Shown: positions 44,508 through 53,941, counted from the first letter of the stretch. The stretch is 64,000 nucleotides of DNA from Fulvivirga imtechensis AK7 (GCF_000331535.1 NZ_AMZN01000072.1:1-64000); one strand, 5' to 3'. The notes: generated from the sequence alone by a model not told the origin. Numbers and translations: made by a program.

Positions 44508-45977
44508 ATGAAGAAATTCTTACTCAATATAGCGCTTATTCTGCTTTTTTGCACCACTTCCGTTGCGCAACAAAAATACTGGATATATTTTAACGACAAA
44601 ACAAAAACAGATTACACGGCTGAAGGAGATTATTATGACCGGGCGATAAATCAGGTTTTCCTGGATAGCCTGCAGCAATTAAACCTGCATGTAATACAGA
44701 AGTCAAAATGGCTTAATGCTGTAACGGCATTGCTAACCGAAGAGCAACAACTTGCACTCAATCATCTGGGGTTTGTCAAAAAAATATCTCCGGTCAGGCG
44801 AGAGATCAGGGTTCTTTCTGTTTATAAGAAGACGTATGATACTAATCTGGCTCTAAAGCAGATCAATGCGGATACACTTATTAACCTTGGACTCTCTGGA
44901 AAAGGTATTAAGATAGGTCTGATAGATGGTGGCTTTTTAAGGGCCGATGAGGATGACCGGCTAAAGCCAATTATTGATAGCGGCAGGTTACTGGCCTATA
45001 GAAACTTCATAGAAAAAGACATTCAGGATCCTTTTACGGGCACAAAGAAACACGATGATGATCACGGCACTGCTGTGTGGGCATTAACAGGCGGGTACGA
45101 CAGGAGTTCCAATAAATACCATGGTCTAGCGTCTCAATCCGATTATTACCTGGCGCGAACGGACCAGGGAGACAAAGAATACCGAGGAGAAGAAGACCAT
45201 TGGATAGCAGCACTGGAATGGATGCATGATCAGGGAGTAAAGCTGGTAAACTCTTCACTTGGCTACTCCAATGGTTATGATGATCCCCTGGAAAACTATA
45301 CCCCACAGGATGTCGATGGTCAGACTTCGGCAATAACACAAGCTGCTACCATTGCTGCCCTGAAGAAGGACATGATCCTGGTTATTTCAGCAGGAAATGA
45401 CGGGATTAATGATTTTGAGATCATCTCGATACCGGCTGATGCGGAAGGTATTCTTTCTGTGGGAGCTACCGGTTTTTCAACGTGGAGGAAACAGCATTAT
45501 AGCTCCACAGGCCCGGAAGGCCTTCCTTATATTAAACCAGAGATTTCCTGTTATTCGTCATATGGTACTTCTTTTTCCGCCCCGATCATCACCGGGCTTA
45601 TAGCCGGCATCTTACAAGCTGCGCCTGATCTTTCAGGCCGGGAAGTTGTGGATCTGATCAAACAATCGGGACATTTATACAGATACCCCAACAACTATGT
45701 TGGTTATGGCGTACCTGATGCCAGGCGAGTGCTTGGGTTATTAGGAGGGCACAAAAGCCATGTGCCAACCGAACAAGTTCTCGCCATATCTCACAAAGTA
45801 ACGCTACCTCTAACGGGTAATAATATTGTCGCTTTTCACAAAAAAGACCAGCACCACGTTATTGCTCAGCAAACCATTAAGACAGGCAAAAACAATATTG
45901 AGGTCACTCGCCCGGCAAATGCTGTGTATACCACAGTAGCCAGCCCGGAAAAAGTGTATGAGATAATATGGCCGTGA
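44508..45977 (+). CDS. Secreted subtilisin-like serine protease (S8)
   Basis: The 489-residue product has a signal peptide (to about residue 21, TSVAQ), a propeptide-like region at about 22-110, and the S8 domain with D140 (IGLIDGG), H186 (DDDHGTAVWAL), N297 (ISAGNDG) and S355 (GTSFSAPI). A PGDxSG-type T9SS tail is not seen; the C-terminal 80 residues (about 410-489) form a small domain of unknown type. It should act in the periplasm or outside the cell. A long S8 loop at about 245-270 is unusual. Confidence 0.92.
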   Translation: MKKFLLNIALILLFCTTSVAQQKYWIYFNDKTKTDYTAEGDYYDRAINQVFLDSLQQLNLHVIQKSKWLNAVTALLTEEQQLALNHLGFVKKISPVRREIRVLSVYKKTYDTNLALKQINADTLINLGLSGKGIKIGLIDGGFLRADEDDRLKPIIDSGRLLAYRNFIEKDIQDPFTGTKKHDDDHGTAVWALTGGYDRSSNKYHGLASQSDYYLARTDQGDKEYRGEEDHWIAALEWMHDQGVKLVNSSLGYSNGYDDPLENYTPQDVDGQTSAITQAATIAALKKDMILVISAGNDGINDFEIISIPADAEGILSVGATGFSTWRKQHYSSTGPEGLPYIKPEISCYSSYGTSFSAPIITGLIAGILQAAPDLSGREVVDLIKQSGHLYRYPNNYVGYGVPDARRVLGLLGGHKSHVPTEQVLAISHKVTLPLTGNNIVAFHKKDQHHVIAQQTIKTGKNNIEVTRPANAVYTTVASPEKVYEIIWP

Positions 45978-46178
45978 GTTTTCAGTTCTGAGTTTTCAGT
46001 TCTGAGTTCCCAGTTCCCAGTTTACAGTTTCTGGTTTCTGGTTTCCTGTTTCTGGTTTCTGGTTTGTCGTTTAGTTTTCGGTGCTCAGTTTCTCAGTTAT
46101 TCGTACCTCCACTCTTGCCATTGAGGTGATTGTGGTGACACCAATCCATAAGGATGATCTGAAGAACTGAGAACTAAA
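45978..46178 (+). repeat. Low-complexity TTCAGTTCTGAG/TTTCTGG tract
   Basis: It follows the subtilase stop directly (AGTTTTCAGTTCTGAGTTTTC, then TTTCTGG repeated). It contains no gene. At its other end, just after the ABC-F stop on the minus strand, AGTTCTCAGTTCTTC occurs in that gene's sense, so the same type of sequence follows both converging genes. Confidence 0.8.
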
Positions 46179-48053
46179 CTAGCCTAGTTCAGACAATTCA
46201 AGCCACCTCATTTCCCTTTCATCAATTGCTTCTTCTGTCTTTTTTAGAGCTCCGGCCCATTCACTCAGCTTCGTATGGTCCTGTTCACCGGAATTGAGAT
46301 GTTCAAGCAATTCCGCTTTTTTCTTTGCCAGCTCGTCCAGTTCTACTTCCAGAGACTCAAATTCCCGCTTTTCCTTATATGACATCTTGCGCTGACCTTC
46401 TACCTTCACCTTCTCTACCTTTGGCTGAACAGTTTTTGATTGCTCAACTTTTTGTGCATCCTGTGCCCGTATATGCTCACGATATACAGAGTAGTTACCC
46501 GTGAAGTCCTGCACTGCTTTTCCTTCGTCAAATACAAAAAGGTGATCGACCAGGCGGTCCATAAAGTACCTGTCGTGAGATACTATGATCAGACACCCCT
46601 GAAATTGGCTTAAGAAATCTTCCAGTGTTCTTAAAGTGATCAGGTCAAGATCATTAGTAGGCTCATCCAGAATGAGGAAATTCGGATTCTGCACCAGCAC
46701 ACACAGCAGTTGAAGCCTCCTTTTTTCACCCCCACTCAGGTTATCGACATAATCGTACTGAGCCGGAGGGGAAAAATTGAACATGCTAAGAAATTTTGAT
46801 GCTGTTATAGTCTTACCATCCGACAGGGTGATTACTTCAGCTATACTTTGAACTACATCTATTACTTTCTGCCCCGCTTTAAACTCCGGCTCTCTTTGGC
46901 GGTAGTATCCCATCACTATGGTATCGCCTTTTACCACCTCACCGGTATCAGGTTTTATCTGACCTGTCAGTACGTTTAGAAAGGTAGATTTCCCTGTCCC
47001 GTTTTTCCCTACTATCCCCAGCCGCTCCCCTTTTTTGAAAGTGTATGAAAAATTCTCGAACAGCACCTTGTCACCATATGATTTGGAGATAGCCTCCACC
47101 TCAAGTATCTTGCCTCCCTGCCGCCTGGTTTTGATGTCTAATTCAAGTGACTGCTTCTCAAAATTCTGGTGTGCCTTTTCTTTTACTTCCTGAAACGCAT
47201 CAATACGGTATTTTGCTTTAGTACCGCGAGCTTTGGGCTGCCTGCGGATCCATTCAAGCTCTTTATTGTAAAGGTTTTTGGCTTTCTCTTTTTCAGCAAG
47301 TTGTTGCTGTTCCCGTTCCGCTTTCTTTTCCAAAAAATAAGAGTAATTACCTGAGTATTTGAAGATCTGAAACTGATCCAGCTCGATGATCTCGTTGGTG
47401 ACACTTTCTAAAAAAAAGCGGTCGTGCGTTACCATTATTATTGCCATCTGGCTTTGAGACAGGTAATCTTCCAGCCACTCAATAGCATCCAGGTCCAGGT
47501 GGTTGGTAGGTTCATCAAGTATGACAAGATCTGGTTTTTCTATCAGCGTCTTTGCCAGGCCAACTCGTTTTTTTTGCCCCCCTGAAAGCTCTGCTATCGG
47601 TTGTTGGTGATCATCAATCCCAAGCTTCCCGAGTATCTCCTTTACCTGCCCTTCGTAATTCCAGGCATCTAACTCATCCATTCGGGAGATCAGGGTGGTC
47701 ATCTTTTCAGCCACCTTTGCATCCTTTTGTGCTTCCGCAAGGCATTTTTCGTATGCTTTAACCAATACCGGCACCTCATCATCACTGTCAAGCACGGCTT
47801 CCAATACACTTTGGCCAGGGGCGAAATCAGGTTGCTGCCCGAGGTATGTCAGCTTGATATCATTCGCCACCACCACTTCTCCGGAATCCGGGGTGTCTAG
47901 TCCGGCCAGTATTTTCAGCAATGTAGATTTACCACTGCCATTTACACCTACCAACGCTATCTTTTGTCCCTGATCAATACCAAAGGAAATGTCTTTAAAA
48001 AGCACCCGTGCCCCATATGCCTTAGACACTCTGTCTACCGATAAATAGTTCAT
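46179..48053 (-). CDS. ABC-F family ATPase (Uup-like)
   Basis: The 624-residue soluble protein has two ABC domains and no membrane helices: Walker A GVNGSGKST (36-44), LSGGQKKR, LVILDEPTNHLD; then GIVGKNGTGKST, LSGGEKRRLQL, FLILDEPTNDLD. The linker between them is short, and a coiled-coil C-domain (about 545-624) with TVQPKVEKVKVEG is typical of Uup. ABC-F proteins act on the ribosome. It is the Uup-like class by sequence; antibiotic-resistance roles are not indicated. Confidence 0.9.
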   Translation of the reverse strand: MNYLSVDRVSKAYGARVLFKDISFGIDQGQKIALVGVNGSGKSTLLKILAGLDTPDSGEVVVANDIKLTYLGQQPDFAPGQSVLEAVLDSDDEVPVLVKAYEKCLAEAQKDAKVAEKMTTLISRMDELDAWNYEGQVKEILGKLGIDDHQQPIAELSGGQKKRVGLAKTLIEKPDLVILDEPTNHLDLDAIEWLEDYLSQSQMAIIMVTHDRFFLESVTNEIIELDQFQIFKYSGNYSYFLEKKAEREQQQLAEKEKAKNLYNKELEWIRRQPKARGTKAKYRIDAFQEVKEKAHQNFEKQSLELDIKTRRQGGKILEVEAISKSYGDKVLFENFSYTFKKGERLGIVGKNGTGKSTFLNVLTGQIKPDTGEVVKGDTIVMGYYRQREPEFKAGQKVIDVVQSIAEVITLSDGKTITASKFLSMFNFSPPAQYDYVDNLSGGEKRRLQLLCVLVQNPNFLILDEPTNDLDLITLRTLEDFLSQFQGCLIIVSHDRYFMDRLVDHLFVFDEGKAVQDFTGNYSVYREHIRAQDAQKVEQSKTVQPKVEKVKVEGQRKMSYKEKREFESLEVELDELAKKKAELLEHLNSGEQDHTKLSEWAGALKKTEEAIDEREMRWLELSELG

Positions 48054-48130
48054 AGCACAAAGCTAATGAAATTGCTTTGCCTTTAGATGAGGTCCTCAAA
48101 AGTTTTGATCTCGCTCGGGCTTGCCGGATA

Positions 48131-48595
48131 TCAATGCATCTTAGTGGGGTCCAGATAGTTCATGAGCACAAAAGTAACGAGCAGAGCCGAGGCTATTCCT
48201 TCCACAACAATAATGACAGATACAATATAGGGGTTCATAAATCGCCCCATAGGCTCGTTTTCAATAATACTCTGCATAAGACCTGTATCGAGAAAAGATA
48301 CATAAAAGAAGATGAACAAGCCAAAGAGGACAGAACCGACTATACCGGTAAGTATGCCTGTACCCATTCCTTTGAAATAAGTGAATTCTTCCGGGCTCAT
48401 CCTGCGCAAAGCTTTTATGGCTGTAAGTATCCCTGCTATCATAATAAAAATATTCATCACCCTGAGCTCCACAACATATAACAACCCGGATATTCTCATA
48501 ATAAAGAAAAACGCGATCAGCCCCAACGCAATAAAAAGACCATACCTCTCTGAGATGTAGGTCTTTGTCTCAATTTTAGATGCATTTGTAACCAT
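48131..48595 (-). CDS. DUF4199 integral membrane protein
   Basis: The 154-residue protein has four hydrophobic helices and contains EFTYFKGMGTGILTGIVGS, the DUF4199 signature of Bacteroidota membrane proteins. The function is unknown. It is divergent from the SRPBCC gene, and 127 bases separate the starts. Confidence 0.85.
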   Translation of the reverse strand: MVTNASKIETKTYISERYGLFIALGLIAFFFIMRISGLLYVVELRVMNIFIMIAGILTAIKALRRMSPEEFTYFKGMGTGILTGIVGSVLFGLFIFFYVSFLDTGLMQSIIENEPMGRFMNPYIVSVIIVVEGIASALLVTFVLMNYLDPTKMH

Positions 48596-48721
48596 AGTAT
48601 GGGTGAGTAGATGGTGTATTTCAATTTAGCAAAAATCCGGCTCATTTGAAAGGTAATGGCCCATTGTTTCAGTTTGCGATTTTTCATAAATTGGACACGA
48701 TCAACCCAAACAAATAAAACC

Positions 48722-49747
48722 ATGAGGATTCTAAAAATTATTATTTATGTGATATTGACCATTGTTTTATTGGCAGTGGTAATATCTCTTTTCCTACCTG
48801 CCAAGACTGAGTTAGAGCGATCTATAGTGATAAATGCTCCTGTGGAGAGCATTTTCGCTGAGGTCAATGACCTTAAAAAATGGCCGAACTGGTCACCCTG
48901 GAATGAGATGGACCCTACCATGGCAATGACCTATGCAGATAAAACAGCAGGAGAGGGCGCATCGTACTCCTGGGAAGGAGACCCTAACATCACCGGCACA
49001 GGGAAGCTAACTATAACCGAAAGCAGAGAGAATGAATATATCGCAACTGACTTAGACTTCGGACAGCAGGACACAGCCATTGGATACTACACTTTTGAAA
49101 ATACTGGTGAAGGCACAAAAGTTACGTGGGGCTTTGAGACTGACCATGGGTGGAACCCTTTGAGCCGCTGGATAGGCGCTGTGTTTATTGAACCTATGCT
49201 GGGGCCAACCTTTGAAGACGGTTTGGAAAACCTAAAGACCCATGTAGAGTCCCTGCCATCCTTACCGAGCGATGATGAAGTGTCTATTGTGGAGGTGCAA
49301 CCCATCACATACATTGGCCTGGGGGCTAAGTTGGATGCATCTAATTCTGAGGTAATATCATCCACCATGGCCGACTTGTATGGCCGGCTTATGCAGTACA
49401 GCGAGGAGTCAGGCGCTGAAATAACAGGGGCTCCTATTGCGGTTTATAAATCACTTGGCGAAGAAGATATAGAGGTAGTGTGTGGGCTACCTGTTAGCAG
49501 CGGAACAACCATTATGCATCAGGATATTAAAGTTGACTCGACTTTGGGAGGAGAAGCTGTGAAAGCAGTACATAAAGGAAGCTATGAAAAACTTCCTGCT
49601 ACATACGATAAAATGAATATATTCATAGACAAAAACAGACGACAGGCAATAGGCCAACCATATGAGCTATATATTACTGATCCGGAAGAAGTGACGGACA
49701 CTACGCAATGGATCACAGAGGTATATTTTCCCATTGGAAGGGAATAG
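48722..49747 (+). CDS. Membrane-anchored SRPBCC / GyrI-like ligand-binding protein
   Basis: The 341-residue product has one N-terminal helix (about 5-25), a polyketide-cyclase-like SRPBCC domain at about 30-180 (ERSIVINAPVESIFAEVNDL; WPNWSPWNEMDP; GWNPLSRWIGAVF), and a GyrI/AraC-effector-like domain at about 195-335 (VQPITYIGLGAK; HKGSYEKLPATYDKM). Both folds bind small hydrophobic molecules. It is probably a lipid- or ligand-binding protein. The ATG at 48722 is used: an earlier ATG overlaps non-homologous sequence. Confidence 0.85.
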   Translation: MRILKIIIYVILTIVLLAVVISLFLPAKTELERSIVINAPVESIFAEVNDLKKWPNWSPWNEMDPTMAMTYADKTAGEGASYSWEGDPNITGTGKLTITESRENEYIATDLDFGQQDTAIGYYTFENTGEGTKVTWGFETDHGWNPLSRWIGAVFIEPMLGPTFEDGLENLKTHVESLPSLPSDDEVSIVEVQPITYIGLGAKLDASNSEVISSTMADLYGRLMQYSEESGAEITGAPIAVYKSLGEEDIEVVCGLPVSSGTTIMHQDIKVDSTLGGEAVKAVHKGSYEKLPATYDKMNIFIDKNRRQAIGQPYELYITDPEEVTDTTQWITEVYFPIGRE

Positions 49748-49764
49748 CGAATTACCATCTGCTG

Positions 49765-50736
49765 CTAATCAGACTCATGCCTACGAGAGTGGTGGTTTTT
49801 TTCCTTCCATTCTCGTAGTTCCAGCCTACGTTGTTGCAGCTCCTCTTCAGTGAACTCAAAATCAATTAGCTTATCCAGGTCCGGCTGGCCTGCATCTATC
49901 CAGCAGGTGTACCAGAAATCGCCAACCATCTTTACAGACCTCAGCATTTGTCGCTCCACCATTCCACCCAAAGCTTCGTGGTACTTCTGCGAAAACTCGC
50001 GGGAATAGACCTTTACAGTTACGTTCCCCCTTGTTTCGAAGGAATATTTTTTATCTATGCCTAACTTCTCTGTTATGGCAACCTCAAATGCCAACACAGA
50101 ATCCAATGCCTCATGAGCATGCACCACTGCATCCCATATTGCCAATTGAGGGTTTTCAATGTAGCTGGCCCGGCCAATGAAAAAATCATAATCTTCTGAA
50201 AATAATTCCGGAAGGCGAGATTCCCACAACCCGTGAATGCCTCGCTGCCCCGTCAACTGCCCGTCATAATTTTCAGTGGTGTGCAACGGTACGTTGGCAT
50301 CGGCAATGTAATGCCCAAGGTCAGCAGACAAACGGAGGATATTTCTAACATCGCCTACTCTCATGGCATCGGTGAGCTGATATTTAACCCTGTTTACGTG
50401 CCAGGGCACAATACCGTACGCGAGCAACGTATCTTCCGAATATTGCTCGACTGCATCGTTCCAATACCTGGGGAGTTTATATGCAGCGCTGTCTCCATAT
50501 ACATCCAGATCTATGTAATGGCACGGGGCCTCTCCTTCTACAGCATATCTGCGCCTGTCAGGATTCACAGCGTTTTCTGTCAGGTACTGTATATTATGCT
50601 TATAAAACCCGATCATCTCTACCGGCAGTGTAAAAACCGCCATTCTGTTGATCTTCTGATGTCCGAAAAAGCCCCACATGGTAGCTGAGGCTGATGAGGT
50701 TAAAATAAGAAAAAGGGAAACTAATAATTTCTTCAA
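49765..50736 (-). CDS. Secreted zinc-dependent phospholipase C / S1-P1 nuclease-like protein
   Basis: The 323-residue product has a signal peptide (to about 19, SASA). Zinc ligands of the phospholipase C/S1-P1 fold are seen: TMWGFFGHQKINRMA (N-terminal Trp plus His), CHYIDLD, and LGHYIADANVPLHTTENYDG, HGLWESRL. It probably hydrolyses phospholipids or nucleic acids outside the cytoplasm. The start codon is TTG (50736), supported by the complete signal peptide. The N-terminal Trp is shared with bacterial PLCs after signal removal. Confidence 0.85.
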   Translation of the reverse strand: MKKLLVSLFLILTSSASATMWGFFGHQKINRMAVFTLPVEMIGFYKHNIQYLTENAVNPDRRRYAVEGEAPCHYIDLDVYGDSAAYKLPRYWNDAVEQYSEDTLLAYGIVPWHVNRVKYQLTDAMRVGDVRNILRLSADLGHYIADANVPLHTTENYDGQLTGQRGIHGLWESRLPELFSEDYDFFIGRASYIENPQLAIWDAVVHAHEALDSVLAFEVAITEKLGIDKKYSFETRGNVTVKVYSREFSQKYHEALGGMVERQMLRSVKMVGDFWYTCWIDAGQPDLDKLIDFEFTEEELQQRRLELREWKEKNHHSRRHESD

Positions 50737-50804
50737 AACAAGTAAAACCAGCTATTCGGGTAAAGTTAACCATATTTATTATAAAAAATATTCGCAACAT
50801 ACTT

Positions 50805-50835
50805 TTTGCAAATAACAGAATTAGCATTACCTTTG
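50805..50835 (+). promoter_or_regulatory. rpsT promoter (-33 TTTG, -7 TACCTTTG)
   Basis: TTTG at 50805-50808 and TACCTTTG at 50828-50835 are 19 bases apart, matching the Bacteroidota sigma consensus (TTTG, about 19-21 bases, TAnnTTTG). The ATG of rpsT is 45 bases downstream. It is the best promoter in the window. Confidence 0.85.
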
Positions 50836-50879
50836 CACACTCAAAATTTTATAGAAGAGAAGTCGAATAAATATCAGAT

Positions 50880-51131
50880 ATGGCAAATCACAAATCAGCA
50901 TTAAAGAGAATCAGATCTAATAATGCCAAAAGATTAAGAAACAAGTACCAGCATAAAACAACCAGAACATTTGTTAAAAGGTTGAGAACGACTACTGATA
51001 AATCGGAAGCCCAGGAACTATTGAAGACGGTAATTTCGATGTTGGATAAATTAGCCAAGAAGAACATTATTCATAGAAATAAGGCTGCCAACAACAAGTC
51101 TAAACTTACTAAGCTGGTAAACAGCCTGTAA
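50880..51131 (+). CDS. rpsT: 30S ribosomal protein S20
   Basis: The 83-residue basic protein has the S20 signature HKSALKRIRSNNAKRLRNK at the N-terminus and KKNIIHRNKAANNKSKLTK at the C-terminus, and binds 16S rRNA in the 30S body. It is monocistronic, with a good promoter and a terminator. Confidence 0.97.
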   Translation: MANHKSALKRIRSNNAKRLRNKYQHKTTRTFVKRLRTTTDKSEAQELLKTVISMLDKLAKKNIIHRNKAANNKSKLTKLVNSL

Positions 51132-51160
51132 TAATTCTTTATAGATAGATATAGATGAAA

Positions 51161-51187
51161 AGCTGTCTCAAGGGACAGTTTTTTTTG
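51161..51187 (+). terminator. rpsT terminator
   Basis: CTGTC/GACAG with T-run TTTTTTTT (51179-51186); about 30 bases after the stop. The loop may also pair as CTGTCT/GGACAG. Confidence 0.8.
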
Positions 51188-51547
51188 TTTCCACCAGTTT
51201 CTGCACCACTTTCTTTGGATCAGGCAGAAAAATTGGGGACCCAAGAGAAAGTTTAGCCTGCCTGACACCTCACCTCACCCATTACAGGCTGAAATACTTG
51301 CTCAGCAATCAGCCCTCACCTCAAAAGCAGAACTACAGGATTTTGGTGGGTGAGGTGTTGCAAGCATTAAAATATTGAGAGTCTGCAATATGCTTGTTGA
51401 TCACGTCAAATCTGCATGAAATTTCAAAGAAACTTGTGTTATCAGTAATACTTACGCACCTCCCCAGAAATATTACTCGATCCATTTCTTTCCTGTCTTT
51501 TTTCTCAACTTTAAAACAAACTTCACAAATTTTATTAATTTGCCGAG
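51188..51547. other. Intergenic region between rpsT and radC
   Basis: There is no gene. ACACCTCACC (51265-51274) and GGTGAGGTGT (51349-51358) form an inverted repeat bracketing a CTCAG/CTCAC-rich core (TCAGCCCTCACCTC, a 14-mer that also occurs, inverted, at about 63867-63880). The last 60 bases before radC are T-rich and could hold its promoter (TTAATTTG, imperfect). Confidence 0.5.
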
Positions 51548-52246
51548 ATGAAAGAGGTAAAAGAATATTTAACCATTAAAAGTTGGGCTGAGGAGGACCG
51601 TCCAAGAGAAAAGTTACTCCTTAAAGGCAAGTCCGCCCTATCCGATGCAGAACTCATTGGCATTCTGATCAGCTCAGGCACAGCCTCGATGAGCGCCATT
51701 GATGTTGCAAAACAGATCCTCAATCACACACATAATGACCTCAACCAGTTGGCAAAACTGTCGGTAAAGGACCTGATAAAATTCAGGGGTATTGGTGAAG
51801 CCAAGGCCATCGCCATAGTCAGCGCTATGGAGCTAGGCAGGAGAAGAAAAGAGACTGCATCGGCTAAAAAACCCAAGATCACCTGCTCGGAAGACGCCTA
51901 TCAGGCCATAAAACCGGAGCTCTTAGATATTGGGCATGAGGAATTTTGGGCTCTTCTTCTTAACAGAAGTAACACTGTAATGAAAAAACAACTCGTAAGC
52001 AGTGGTGGTGTTAGTGGCACTGTTGCCGACCCAAAGATCATCTTCAAATCCGCTCTGGAAGAGTTGGCATGCGGTATTATTCTCGTACACAACCACCCGT
52101 CCGGCAATCTAAGACCCAGTGAGGCAGACATCAACCTCACCCGGAAAATGAAAGAAGCAGGCAGGCTACTCGAAATCCCTGTGCTTGACCATATTATTTT
52201 CACTGACAATAGCTATTTTAGCTTTGCAGACGAAAATATGTTATAG
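51548..52246 (+). CDS. radC: RadC-family JAB/MPN-domain protein
   Basis: The 232-residue product has a UPF0758 N-terminal domain with helix-hairpin-helix (RDKL-like PREKLLLKGKSALSDAEL; LIKFRGIGEAKAIAI) and a JAMM motif with HNHPSGNLRPSEAD and upstream Glu in GHEEFWALLL. The historical role in recombination is doubtful; the biochemical function is unknown. It lies 3 bases before the DUF1684 gene, which suggests an operon. Confidence 0.9.
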   Translation: MKEVKEYLTIKSWAEEDRPREKLLLKGKSALSDAELIGILISSGTASMSAIDVAKQILNHTHNDLNQLAKLSVKDLIKFRGIGEAKAIAIVSAMELGRRRKETASAKKPKITCSEDAYQAIKPELLDIGHEEFWALLLNRSNTVMKKQLVSSGGVSGTVADPKIIFKSALEELACGIILVHNHPSGNLRPSEADINLTRKMKEAGRLLEIPVLDHIIFTDNSYFSFADENML

Positions 52247-52249
52247 ATT

Positions 52250-52852
52250 ATGACCAGAAACAGGATTATCTACACCAGCGTTTTTTTGATTATTGTTGTT
52301 ATAATTATTTATTCGCTCAATGGCGAGTCGCCCGAGGCATATCAAAAGACCATCATCAAAGCTCGTGAAAAGCAGGATTCCTTTATGAGAAATTCGGAGG
52401 AATCTCCTTTTGTACAACACAATGTGCAATATCACGGCCTGCACTATTTTGAGCCGGACCTAAAGTATAAGATCAACGCCCGCTTTGAGTCCATTGCTGA
52501 CAAAAAGATCCGTAAACTCCCTACCAGTGATAACCTGGAGAAGGAATACCTGGAATATGGTTACGCCCATTTCGAGCTAGGCGGACGCAAGGAAAAGCTA
52601 CTTATACTGGAAAATGTAAAAGAGAAGTTACTTTTTCTGGCATTTGGAGATGCAACCAGCGCTAATGAAACATATGGAGGAGGCAGGTACCTGGAAGTGA
52701 CCCATGATGGAAGCAATAGTATTCTTCTGGACTTCAATAAGGCATATAATCCCTACTGTGCATACACTGAAGGGTATAGCTGTCCTTTGCCCCCCAGAGA
52801 AAACCTGTTGGAGGTAGCCATAAAAGCCGGAGAAAAGAACTATGATCATTAA
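52250..52852 (+). CDS. DUF1684 protein
   Basis: The 200-residue product has an N-terminal membrane anchor (TSVFLIIVVIIIYSL), and the DUF1684 hallmarks YGGGRYLEV, LDFNKAYNPYCAYT and YSCPLPPRENLLEVAI. The family is widespread and of unknown function. It probably faces the periplasm. It is likely co-transcribed with radC. Confidence 0.88.
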   Translation: MTRNRIIYTSVFLIIVVIIIYSLNGESPEAYQKTIIKAREKQDSFMRNSEESPFVQHNVQYHGLHYFEPDLKYKINARFESIADKKIRKLPTSDNLEKEYLEYGYAHFELGGRKEKLLILENVKEKLLFLAFGDATSANETYGGGRYLEVTHDGSNSILLDFNKAYNPYCAYTEGYSCPLPPRENLLEVAIKAGEKNYDH

Positions 52853-52950
52853 CAAATCCCGTATCATCCACCTGCACAACCTGCAGAGCCTGAAGTATTA
52901 TTGAAGCTTTAGGGTTTCAGAACACTCCACGACAACCGGCGCTATCATAC

Positions 52951-52962
52951 TTCCGTACGGAA
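52951..52962. promoter_or_regulatory. Perfect 12-bp palindrome TTCCGTACGGAA
   Basis: It lies 80 bases upstream of the dioxygenase-like gene. It could be an operator or a chance palindrome. Confidence 0.35.
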
Positions 52963-53042
52963 CAATCCGTTGTATGGCGATAACGCAGCAGTAGCGTGCA
53001 AATATTCGTTAATTTTATATTCAAGGTCAAAAGCTCAAAATA

Positions 53043-53687
53043 ATGGATAGATTGGTCACTATATTTTTATTCCTTTTCGGCATGGCATGCCAGTCACAGG
53101 GGTATCAACAGGAGGAGATAGCTTCAACACCCGCTTCGAAACATGTGGGTGGCCGTTGCGAAGGTTGTGAGGCGGTCTATGAGTATGGAAACAAAATATT
53201 GACCTCTACTGACACCTTACCTGGTTTTCATGAAGAAGGCCCAAAACTTAAAGTCACCGGAACCATATTTGAGAAGGATGGTCAGACACCTGCCGAAAAT
53301 GTAATCTTGTACATCTACCACACCGATCAGCAAGGCATCTACGCCACCAGGGGGGACGAAAAAGGGTGGGCCAAACGGCATGGCTATATTCGCGGATGGA
53401 TCAAAACCGGCAAAGATGGAAAGTATACATTTTACACGCTCAGACCTGGCGCTTACCCAAGCAGGGCTCAGGCCGCTCACATTCACCCGGTAGTGAAGGA
53501 GCCTGGCATCAACGAATACTATATTAGCAGCTATTTTTTCAATGATGATCCGCTTTTATCTAAAAATGAGCGAAATGATCCTTCACCACGAGGTGGGTCC
53601 GGGATCCTCTCCTTAACTAAGGAAGATGATCTTTGGGTCGCCAAAAGAGATATTATTCTCGGGCTGAATATTCCTGGTTACCAATAG
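53043..53687 (+). CDS. Intradiol ring-cleavage dioxygenase-like lipoprotein
   Basis: The 214-residue product has a lipobox (FGMAC), so it is surface- or periplasm-anchored. The remaining fold matches intradiol dioxygenases: ILYIYHTDQQGIYATRGD, GYIRGWIKTGKDGKYTFYTLRPGAYPS and AAHIHPVVK, with the Tyr and His iron ligands of the catechol-dioxygenase site. A CEGC motif near 38-41 is unusual. A lipoprotein dioxygenase outside the cytoplasm is atypical; its substrate is unknown. Confidence 0.8.
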   Translation: MDRLVTIFLFLFGMACQSQGYQQEEIASTPASKHVGGRCEGCEAVYEYGNKILTSTDTLPGFHEEGPKLKVTGTIFEKDGQTPAENVILYIYHTDQQGIYATRGDEKGWAKRHGYIRGWIKTGKDGKYTFYTLRPGAYPSRAQAAHIHPVVKEPGINEYYISSYFFNDDPLLSKNERNDPSPRGGSGILSLTKEDDLWVAKRDIILGLNIPGYQ

Positions 53688-53799
53688 CAAAAGCCCCTTA
53701 AAAGCCGGATCAGTCCGTACTTCCGGGTTTGCGGGCGTCTTTACGCTGACTGCCGCACAGTGCTCAGTGTCTTACACCACACATTTTCCTCCCCATTAA

Positions 53800-53824
53800 A
53801 CCAACCCTGGAAGACCTGGTTGGT
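53800..53824 (+). terminator. Hairpin ACCAACC/GGTTGGT
   Basis: A 7-bp stem around an 11-base loop about 110 bases downstream of the dioxygenase-like gene; a short T-rich tail follows at 53829-53835. It may be a terminator. Confidence 0.4.
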
Positions 53825-53941
53825 CTATAATTTTGCAGGTATTCCTTCGGGATATTATACTACGCATAGCCCTTTGCACCTTGCATTTTCCTTGTTTACT
53901 TAAAAAGTTGTGTTTCACCATCCTTAAAAGCCGGAAATGTT

